A stretch of 16,000 nucleotides of DNA, taken from Anaerolineae bacterium. GTDB taxonomy: Bacteria > Chloroflexota > Anaerolineae > B4-G1 > SLSP01. Each line of letters begins with the position of its first letter. The first letter of the stretch is position 1. The stretch spans positions 1 to 16,000 of the forward strand of contig JAFGNI010000267.1 in NCBI GenBank assembly GCA_016927095.1, read 5' to 3'. The position numbers and the translations under genes are program-made. Under the pieces are notes generated by a model. It saw only the letters and a program-made list of their open reading frames with translations, searched no databases and was not told where the DNA came from. Shown here piece by piece: positions 7,378-13,001 of this stretch.

Positions 7378-7405
7378 TTGCCACACCTTCCGCTCAGGCT
7401 ATCAT
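7378..7405 (+). promoter_or_regulatory. Candidate promoter of the lipoprotein-phosphotransferase operon
   Basis: TTGCCA (7378-7383) and TATCAT (7400-7405) are separated by 16 bp, each matching the sigma70 consensus at 5 of 6 positions. It would leave a leader of about 160 nt before the ATG at 7574. The long leader is the main reason for caution. Confidence 0.35.
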
Positions 7406-7573
7406 GATTGTACTTGAAACCACAGCACCCACACAAGATCGGATCCGCCCGCCGATGCATCTTTCTCACATCTGTAACGGGATAGCAACCCATACCCGCG
7501 ATCGTTAGGGCGGACTTGGGACGATAGACCCGGCAGGAAACATGACCGGACGTACACATAACCGGAGGTAGAC

Positions 7574-9031
7574 ATGATCAGAACGCGCAAGATGGCCAAA
7601 CGTCGTTGGATACATCTGGCTCTGCTGGCTGGTGCCCTTGTGATTGCAGGATGCACGCGGGCACGACCGGAAGCCAGTCCCCTGCTGTCGGATGTGGACG
7701 TACCGGTGGGGGGCGTCTGCGTGGATGATGAGACCGGCACGCAGATGACGCTTGAAGAAGCCATCAGCATCGCTCAAGCCAGCGCGTGCACGGAGGAGGG
7801 CGCGCTGCTGCCCGAGGAGGCCCAGTGCAACAGCCTGACCGGTACGTGGTGGATTGACCTCGATATCGACCAACCCGGCTGTGCGCCCGCCTGCGTCGTC
7901 AGCTTGAATGACCGGACGGCGGAGATCAACTGGCGGTGCACCGGCGTTGTCGTGCCGGAGGACGAAACCGCGACGGTGGAGGCCACAACGGCGGCGACGG
8001 CGACGACTGAGCCCGCTACCGAGGGTGCTCCCACGGCGACGCCGGAAACAGCGGCGGAGCCGACGGCGGAACCGGATGCCCCCATGGCGCCCGCAGATCT
8101 GACGACGTGGGCAAAGTTCGCGGATGCCGACTACGGCTTTTCATTCCGCTATCCTCCGGAATGGTCGATTGAGCTCTTAGGCGATCGACCGGCAGGCCCG
8201 GAGGGGGAGCCCGCAGCCCCGGCGATCCGGCTGACCCAGGACACGCTTGAGATCTTGATCGAGTACAAGCATCCCGACGAGGACGGCATCATCGGCCCAG
8301 GGAGCCTACCCGAAGGCATCGTCGAGGACCGGGGCAATGTTACCCTCTTTGACCGGGAGGTCCCCCGCCACGTACTGGTCTATGAAGGCAAGGACAAGTC
8401 GGTGTTCGTCGGGGACCGTTTCCCCGATATCGAGCTCTACATCCAGATGAACGACAACCGCGGCGATGACTACGCCGCCGCCGCAATCCCCCAGGAGGCC
8501 CACGAGGTATTCGAGGCGATCCTTGCCACGTTCACCCGCACAACGTCCCCTACCAGTGGCGACCCCTACCAGGATTGGGGCAGCTTCACAAGTGAGGAGA
8601 TCGCGCCGGGATACAGCTTCAGCTTCCGCTACCCACCGGATTGGTCGCTGACCGAGCGGCCTGCCGGCACCGAGACCGGCACCGGCCCAGCCGCTGCCAT
8701 GGCTGAGCTGGCGAAGGAGGCCTACGTGCTGCAGATTCAGTACAAGCCGGTGGACGATGAGTCCGTGATGATCACCGGAGATACACCGGAGAGCCTGGTG
8801 ATGGAAGCGGGAACCGCATGGTTTATGAGCCAGCCGGTCTCGCGCTTCGTCGTGGTCAGCGATGACACGCTGCAGCGCGTGCTGCTGACCTACAGCGACG
8901 ATGTCATGCTGGTCAGCGTCGAGCTGAGCAAGGATCCCACGGCGGCGGAAAGCGTCGAGGGTGACATCCCGCCCGAGATCCGCGATGAGGTGGACCAGAT
9001 CCTAGCGTCGTTCGAGACGACCACACCGTGA
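7574..9031 (+). CDS. Lipoprotein with six-cysteine domain and two PsbP-like domains
   Basis: This is a surface lipoprotein of unknown function. A basic start, a hydrophobic core and the lipobox VIAGC put the lipid-modified residue at Cys27. Residues 45-125 form a small domain with six further cysteines (49, 72, 85, 103, 107, 122), enough for three disulfides, and with the segment TGTWWIDLDIDQPGC. A Thr/Ala/Glu/Pro-rich linker (about 128-172) leads to two homologous domains. One starts at YGFSFRYPPEWSIE (about 187) and the other at YSFSFRYPPDWSLTE (about 348); each ends in 'EA/DQILA(S/T)F'. The FRYPP.WS opening resembles PsbP/DUF1795-like folds. GGAGG at 7564-7568 fixes the ATG with 5 nt spacing. 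The phosphotransferase gene starts 10 bp after the stop, suggesting one transcript. Function cannot be deduced. Confidence 0.82.
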   Translation: MIRTRKMAKRRWIHLALLAGALVIAGCTRARPEASPLLSDVDVPVGGVCVDDETGTQMTLEEAISIAQASACTEEGALLPEEAQCNSLTGTWWIDLDIDQPGCAPACVVSLNDRTAEINWRCTGVVVPEDETATVEATTAATATTEPATEGAPTATPETAAEPTAEPDAPMAPADLTTWAKFADADYGFSFRYPPEWSIELLGDRPAGPEGEPAAPAIRLTQDTLEILIEYKHPDEDGIIGPGSLPEGIVEDRGNVTLFDREVPRHVLVYEGKDKSVFVGDRFPDIELYIQMNDNRGDDYAAAAIPQEAHEVFEAILATFTRTTSPTSGDPYQDWGSFTSEEIAPGYSFSFRYPPDWSLTERPAGTETGTGPAAAMAELAKEAYVLQIQYKPVDDESVMITGDTPESLVMEAGTAWFMSQPVSRFVVVSDDTLQRVLLTYSDDVMLVSVELSKDPTAAESVEGDIPPEIRDEVDQILASFETTTP

Positions 9032-9041
9032 GGGCCAGACC

Positions 9042-10046
9042 GTGACCGACCTTGTCAGAGACGTGGTCGACGAAGCTGCTGCGCACTTCGGGACCACGCT
9101 GGCGGCGCTCACGCCCATGGCGGGTGGCCACTCAACAACCGTCTATGAGTTCGCACGTGACGGCACAGCCCACGTGCTCAGAATCGTGGCACCCAACGAC
9201 GAAATCCGCCCCGCCGATATGGAGGCAATCCAAGCGTGGCTAAGCTATCTAGCGCTTCAGGGCGCCCCGGTGCCCGAACCGCTGCAAACCACGAATGGTA
9301 AACAGGTCGCTCTAGTCACGCGTCCAGAGGGTGCCTACATAGCCGTTGCCTCAAAGAAGGCGCGCGGGATACGGGCCGAGACGCTGTCCCAGGCGGCCTG
9401 GACCGCCGGCTACTTCCGCCAACTCGGCCGGACCGCCGCCCTGCTGCATCGCGCAGCCGCGGGCTACCGCCCTCCGGCGGACTTGCGCCGGCCCGACTTC
9501 CTCGCGATCGGCACGCTGTTCAGCGCCCACCAACCTGCAACCCCCATCGTCATGGAGCAGAAACACCGGGTCCTGACCCAGCTGGGAGCACTGCCCAAGC
9601 CGCCGGCACACTACGGCATGATCCATGGCGACTTCCACTTCGGCAACTTCTTCGTCGATCCAGCGGCCAGCTACGCCGTCACGGTCTTCGACTTCGATGA
9701 CTGCGGCTATGGCTGGTATATGATGGACACCGCGACGCTGCTCTTCGACGTTGCCGTGCTCTACGACGGCGAGGACCGCATGGCCTTCACCCAACACTTT
9801 CTCCATCACTATCTCAGCGGCTACCGGCAGGTATTGGCGATCGAGCCATTCTGGGTGGCCCAACTGCCACATTTCCTAAAACTTCTCGAGATCAGCTACT
9901 ATGCTATGCTGGCACCGGGCTATGAAGCAGGCGACGACGGGGATTGGTGGGTTGCCCGCTTTATGCCCGGGCGACGGGAGCGTGTTGAAGGAAATATCCC
10001 CTACCTCGACCTCGATCCCGTCGCGATCCTGGAAACCATCGACTAA
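9042..10046 (+). CDS. APH/SrkA-like phosphotransferase (kinase-fold)
   Basis: This has the aminoglycoside-phosphotransferase/choline-kinase fold, and its small-molecule or protein substrate is unknown. The 334-residue product has a glycine-rich loop GGHSTTVYEF (28-37). Its catalytic loop is HGDFHFGN (195-202) with Asp197 as the base and Asn202, and the metal-binding segment is FDFDDCGYGW, where Asp217 takes the DFG-Asp role. The 'DFDD.GyGw...D.A' wording is closest to the SrkA/YihE and homoserine-kinase-like branch rather than to drug-resistance APH enzymes. Where the ATP-contacting Lys is expected (strand LRIVAP, about 46-51) an Arg is found. The GTG start lies 10 bp after the lipoprotein stop, with GAGGG overlapping that stop. 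No resistance phenotype should be assumed. Confidence 0.82.
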   Translation: MTDLVRDVVDEAAAHFGTTLAALTPMAGGHSTTVYEFARDGTAHVLRIVAPNDEIRPADMEAIQAWLSYLALQGAPVPEPLQTTNGKQVALVTRPEGAYIAVASKKARGIRAETLSQAAWTAGYFRQLGRTAALLHRAAAGYRPPADLRRPDFLAIGTLFSAHQPATPIVMEQKHRVLTQLGALPKPPAHYGMIHGDFHFGNFFVDPAASYAVTVFDFDDCGYGWYMMDTATLLFDVAVLYDGEDRMAFTQHFLHHYLSGYRQVLAIEPFWVAQLPHFLKLLEISYYAMLAPGYEAGDDGDWWVARFMPGRRERVEGNIPYLDLDPVAILETID

Positions 10047-10108
10047 CCTCTTGTAGCCAAAAGCGAGCGGGACCTCCGCACGACGCATGGCCAAGAGATG
10101 ATACGCAA

Positions 10109-10146
10109 GCGTTACCCGATCTTAACCCACAAGCAACGCGTTTTTT
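10109..10146 (+). terminator. Weak terminator candidate after the phosphotransferase gene
   Basis: GCGTT (10109-10113) can pair with AACGC (10135-10139), directly followed by GTTTTTT. The stem is only 5 bp with a 21-nt loop, so the T-run is the best part of the signal. The same T-run lies next to a proposed -10 box. Confidence 0.3.
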
Positions 10147-10151
10147 ATGAT
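10122..10151 (+). promoter_or_regulatory. Candidate promoter of the PA14 protein gene
   Basis: TTAACC (10122-10127) and TATGAT (10146-10151) are separated by 18 bp, matching consensus at 4 and 5 of 6 positions. The -10 overlaps the 8-bp palindrome ATGATCAT (10147-10154). Transcription would start near 10158 and give a leader of about 115 nt. Confidence 0.35.
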
Positions 10152-10205
10152 CATGATAGGTAGAGAGGGAACTTCAAACGCGCAGGGTACGTCTTGGTAT
10201 TGCAG

Positions 10206-10250
10206 CGGTCGTGAAGACCGAGAACGATGATCTCCGACGCTGTCGTCGGA
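10206..10250 (+). promoter_or_regulatory. Structured mRNA leader with two hairpins
   Basis: CGGTC/GACCG (10206-10210 and 10216-10220, 5-nt loop) is followed by TCCGACG/CGTCGGA (10233-10239 and 10244-10250, loop CTGT). Both stems are perfect, and the second ends 8 nt before the ribosome site. They could tune translation or mRNA stability. I could not match them to a known riboswitch. Confidence 0.4.
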
Positions 10251-10258
10251 CCAACTAT

Positions 10259-10265
10259 GAGGAGG
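10259..10265 (+). promoter_or_regulatory. Ribosome binding site that fixes the PA14 gene start
   Basis: GAGGAGG lies 8 nt before the ATG at 10274, an almost ideal Shine-Dalgarno sequence. It rules out the longer reading from GTG at 10211, which has no such site and would place 21 charged residues in front of a clean signal peptide. Confidence 0.85.
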
Positions 10266-10273
10266 CTACCCGA

Positions 10274-11590
10274 ATGTATCGAAGAATAGGGCTATTGAGC
10301 CTAGCGCTGGTGGCTGTGTTGGTTCTTGCCGTGCCTGTGGGCGCGCAGGGTCCGATCACACCGCAGCACACCGACCCAACGTGGCAGGCCAGCTACTGGA
10401 ACAACACCAGCCTCTCCGGAGACCCGGTGTTGATCCGCGCTGAGGCCAACATTGACAACGACTGGGGGTGGAACTCGCCCGGCACGCCGGTCTCGGCCGA
10501 CGACTTCTCCGCCCGGTGGACCAAGTACATCGACACGGTGGCCGGCACCTACCGATTCACTGTGACGAGCGACGATGGCATTCGCGTGTGGGTCGACAAC
10601 CAACTACTGATCGACAAATGGTACATCCACGCAACCGAGACCTACACTGCCGACAAATACCTGAGCGCAGGTCATCACCTGATCAAGGTCGAGTACTTCG
10701 AGCAGGGCGGGGTCGCCGTGGCTAAGGTCCAGTGGTATGAGCAGGGGACGCAACAGCCACCCGCCACCGGCAACTGGAAAGCGGAGTACTACAACAACCT
10801 GACCCTGAGCGGCACGCCGGCGCTGAGCCGTAACGAGGCCGCAATCAACTACAGTTGGGGAACAGGGTCCCCGCAATCCGGCACCGTCAATGCCGACAAC
10901 TTCTCGGCGCGCTGGACGCAGAATGCCAACCTGGCCGCGGGCAACTACACCTTCTGGCTATCCGTCGACGACGGAGCACGCCTCTGGGTCAATGGACACT
11001 TGCTCGTCGACGCCTGGTACGAGCAGGCTACGACGACCTACTATGATGACATCTTCCTCCCCGGTGGCCCGGTGACGATCGAGCTCCAGTACTTCGAAAA
11101 GGGCGGGGCAGCCGTCGCCAAGTTGACCTGGGACAACGGCACCTCACCAACGCCCCCACCGCCCACCGGTGCCGTCGTCGTGGATGACACGGACTCAGGC
11201 TTTGTGAAGGGCGGCGTCGCGGGCGGATGGCGGACGGTTCCCGGCGGCTACAACGGCACGATGACGTGGACGTACAACAACTACTCGATTCAGTACAACT
11301 ACAACTGGGCACGGTGGTATCCGAACCTGAATGCGGGGTTGTACGAGGTCTACGTCTACATCCCGTACAGCTACACAACGACGGGCCAGGCCCGGTACTG
11401 GATCAGCCACGCCGGTGGCTACACGCTCCGGATCGTGAACCAATCGGCCTACGGCGACCAATGGGTCTCCTTGGGCACCTTCAACTTCCGCGGCAATAGC
11501 AGCGACTACGTCTCGCTCTCTGATGTGACGTACGAGGCCTACCGCACACGCCTGATCGGGTTTGATGCGGTGAAGTGGGAACCTCGATAG
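10274..11590 (+). CDS. Secreted protein with two PA14 domains and a golvesin-like C-terminal domain
   Basis: This is an extracellular protein likely to bind glycans or other surface polymers; no catalytic domain is seen. The signal peptide is residues 1-24 (MYRRIGLLSLALVAVLVLAV then PVGA, cut before Gln25). PA14 domain 1 covers about 35-156 and PA14 domain 2 about 166-287. Each has the 'F.v.sDDG.r.WV...LLID.W' core (SDDG at 99-102, VDDG at 231-234) and the 'I.veYFE.GG.A.AK..W' ending. After a Pro-rich linker (about 290-298), residues 299-438 match the golvesin/Xly-like carbohydrate-binding type domain (VVVDDTDSGF ... GLYEVYVYIP ... IGFDAVKW). No C-terminal anchor or sorting signal is present, so it should be released or held non-covalently. 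Single gene between its own promoter and a strong terminator. Confidence 0.87.
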   Translation: MYRRIGLLSLALVAVLVLAVPVGAQGPITPQHTDPTWQASYWNNTSLSGDPVLIRAEANIDNDWGWNSPGTPVSADDFSARWTKYIDTVAGTYRFTVTSDDGIRVWVDNQLLIDKWYIHATETYTADKYLSAGHHLIKVEYFEQGGVAVAKVQWYEQGTQQPPATGNWKAEYYNNLTLSGTPALSRNEAAINYSWGTGSPQSGTVNADNFSARWTQNANLAAGNYTFWLSVDDGARLWVNGHLLVDAWYEQATTTYYDDIFLPGGPVTIELQYFEKGGAAVAKLTWDNGTSPTPPPPTGAVVVDDTDSGFVKGGVAGGWRTVPGGYNGTMTWTYNNYSIQYNYNWARWYPNLNAGLYEVYVYIPYSYTTTGQARYWISHAGGYTLRIVNQSAYGDQWVSLGTFNFRGNSSDYVSLSDVTYEAYRTRLIGFDAVKWEPR

Positions 11591-11609
11591 CGGCAACCTG
11601 AGCCAGGCA

Positions 11610-11635
11610 TGCTCGCTTACCTAGCCAAGCGAGCA
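11610..11635 (+). other. 9-bp hairpin downstream of the PA14 gene
   Basis: TGCTCGCTT (11610-11618) pairs perfectly with AAGCGAGCA (11627-11635) around an 8-nt loop, 20 nt after the stop codon. There is no T-run, so it is unlikely to terminate on its own and may protect the mRNA 3' end. Confidence 0.45.
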
Positions 11636-11644
11636 GCCCACGAG

Positions 11645-11675
11645 GGGAGCCACCAGCCGACCCGGCCTGGCTCCC
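11645..11675 (+). other. 8-bp hairpin between the PA14 gene and its terminator
   Basis: GGGAGCCA (11645-11652) pairs with TGGCTCCC (11668-11675) around a 15-nt GC-rich loop. It is the middle one of three consecutive stem-loops after the PA14 gene. Confidence 0.4.
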
Positions 11676-11678
11676 AGC

Positions 11679-11722
11679 CGGCCCCATGCGTCTCACCCCA
11701 CGCATGGGGCCGTTCTGTTCTG
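11679..11722 (+). terminator. Strong intrinsic terminator of the PA14 gene
   Basis: CGGCCCCATGCGT (11679-11691) and ACGCATGGGGCCG (11700-11712) form a perfect 13-bp stem with an 8-nt loop. TTCTGTTCTG follows directly on the plus strand. On the minus strand no T-rich tail follows, so it mainly stops plus-strand transcription, although the stem may also slow transcription arriving from the LysM gene. Confidence 0.88.
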
Positions 11723-11840
11723 CAGGGATGATGTGAACGCCAGGCCGACGCCTGCCGGTTCCAGCCAATGGTGAATGATACACGGAGGCCTTCTGCCGTC
11801 CCAAGCGCAAGCAGGGAACGAGCAAAGCAGCCCGCCGGGT

Positions 11841-12989
11841 TTAGGGCGCCGTGGTCGGCGTAGGCACTACCGGTGGCGCCTCTGGGGGCTCAGTCGCCGG
11901 AGGATCCGTAGGCAGCGGCTCAGGCACCGGCGTCTCCGTGGCTGTGGGAAGCGGTGCAGGAATCAGCGGCGCTTCCGTCGTGGGCTCTGGTGTGGGCGAC
12001 GGCGGATCCTCGGGGGTGGGCTCAACCGAAGGCGTGACCGTGGGCGCCGGCTCGCCAGTCGCCGTAGCTTCCGGTGTCGGCGTCAGGGCCGGATCGGGTG
12101 TCGGTGTCGGAGATGGCCCGGACGTGGGAGGCGGTCCCGCGGTCGGCAACTCCCAATCGGGCGGCGTCGGCGTCCAGGTCGGGACCAGGACCGGCGTCTC
12201 CGTCGGTGTCGGCGTGGGCGACGGAATGGGTGTATTCGTCGGTACGGGTGTCGGCGTCGCCGTGGGGGGCGGCGGCAAGGTTTCCGTCGGTGGCAGCCAT
12301 GTTGGCAGCGCTGTGGGAAGCGGCGTCGGCCACACGGGCCACACCGGCGGAACAGCCCGTGGCGGGACGTAGATCGTCTGCCCGGCGTAGAGTGCCGTGT
12401 TGGAGCTGTCGCGGCAGTTCATGCTGAGCAGCACCGAGAGCGCAATGCCATAGCGCCGCGCCAATGAGGAGAAGGTGTCACCACGGCGAACGATAGCCAC
12501 CTGCCAACCAGGCGGCCTGGTGCACACGAAGGGGATCGAGGTCGGCACGGTCAGGGCCATGGCGGGCACGTAGAGCGCCTCGCCCACCTGCAGCTCGTAA
12601 GCAGCGGGCTTGCAGTTACCGTCGAGCAGCGCCGGGAGGGTGGTCCCCGCCCGCTCTGCCAAGCTGTAGAAGGTATCACCAGGTTGGACGGTGTAGTAGA
12701 CCCACCCCTCAGGAATCTCACAGATCCTTTCGGGTTCACCCGTCGCCGTAGCTTCGACCTGAACAGATTCGGGCGTGGCTGCAGTTTCGGTGGGCGTGGG
12801 GCGCGACAGGACCGGTTCCCGCGGCGGCGCCGTAGGGAATAGCGTAGGTGTCGGCAGGGTCCAGCCGCCCACGGACGGCGGGATCGTCATCAGCGAATCG
12901 GCCTGTGCCAGGAAGATGCTACCGATCACCGCGCCGAGGAAGAGGAAGCCTATCGCAAGGATGCCGGCTAATCGCGCCGCGCTAGTCAC
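11841..12989 (-). CDS. Membrane-anchored protein with two LysM domains and a Pro/Thr-rich tail
   Basis: This is predicted to bind peptidoglycan or another N-acetylglucosamine polymer outside the membrane. A single hydrophobic helix at residues 5-29 is a signal anchor or signal peptide. LysM 1 covers about 98-142 (YTVQPGDTFYSLAERAG) and LysM 2 about 164-209 (AIVRRGDTFSSLARRYG). Each LysM is framed by a cysteine pair of identical spacing (Cys90/Cys126 and Cys156/Cys192), suggesting one disulfide per domain. Residues 210-382 are a Pro/Thr/Glu-rich extension that runs to the end with no domain after it. The start is GTG at 12989 with GGAG 7-10 nt before it; an ATG overlapping the kinase stop opens only six codons. 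It follows the sensor kinase gene by 12 bp, so the two form an operon. The partner at the wall is unknown. Confidence 0.85.
   Translation of the reverse strand: MTSAARLAGILAIGFLFLGAVIGSIFLAQADSLMTIPPSVGGWTLPTPTLFPTAPPREPVLSRPTPTETAATPESVQVEATATGEPERICEIPEGWVYYTVQPGDTFYSLAERAGTTLPALLDGNCKPAAYELQVGEALYVPAMALTVPTSIPFVCTRPPGWQVAIVRRGDTFSSLARRYGIALSVLLSMNCRDSSNTALYAGQTIYVPPRAVPPVWPVWPTPLPTALPTWLPPTETLPPPPTATPTPVPTNTPIPSPTPTPTETPVLVPTWTPTPPDWELPTAGPPPTSGPSPTPTPDPALTPTPEATATGEPAPTVTPSVEPTPEDPPSPTPEPTTEAPLIPAPLPTATETPVPEPLPTDPPATEPPEAPPVVPTPTTAP
11860..12330 (-). repeat. Low-complexity Pro/Thr-codon repeat tract
   Basis: This DNA encodes the Pro/Thr/Glu tail of the LysM protein and is dominated by imperfect 6-9 bp units (ggcgtcggc-like on the plus strand). 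Such tracts change length readily by slippage. The plus strand reads as an artificial Gly/Val/Ser repeat, which is not a gene. Confidence 0.7.
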
Positions 12990-13001
12990 AAGACAGCTCC
13001 A

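Larger units (their letters stand above)
7182..7573. other. Non-coding divergent intergenic region
   Basis: This 392-bp stretch lies between the divergently transcribed ASKHA operon and the lipoprotein gene. I see no convincing gene in it; short reading frames lack ribosome sites. It must hold both promoters. Candidate elements are entered separately at 7209-7214 (minus) and 7378-7405 (plus). Confidence 0.6.

Noticed and set aside
7374..7559. A cysteine-rich 61-residue minus-strand frame in the divergent region
   Set aside because: The CGCCGF segment drew attention, but there is no ribosome site before its ATG, the composition is irregular, and it overlaps the likely lipoprotein promoter.
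9042..10046. Aminoglycoside resistance gene
   Set aside because: The fold matches the APH superfamily, but the signature wording is closer to SrkA/homoserine-kinase-like enzymes, and nothing in the context suggests resistance.
10165..10250. c-di-GMP (GEMM) riboswitch ahead of the PA14 gene
   Set aside because: An ACGCGCAGGG stretch is only loosely like the GEMM core; the GACGCAAAGCC segment and the tetraloop-receptor pattern are absent.
10211..10273. GTG at 10211 as start of the PA14 protein
   Set aside because: It has no ribosome site, it would add 21 charged residues before a standard signal peptide, and an ideal ribosome site precedes the ATG at 10274.
11860..12330. CRISPR-like or tandem-repeat array
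   Set aside because: The repeats are short, irregular and codon-phased, with no constant repeat or unique spacers. They reflect Pro/Thr coding.
11851..12372. Plus-strand Gly/Val/Ser repeat protein
   Set aside because: It is the exact antisense of the Pro/Thr tail of the LysM protein, whose frame carries a signal anchor, LysM domains and a ribosome site.
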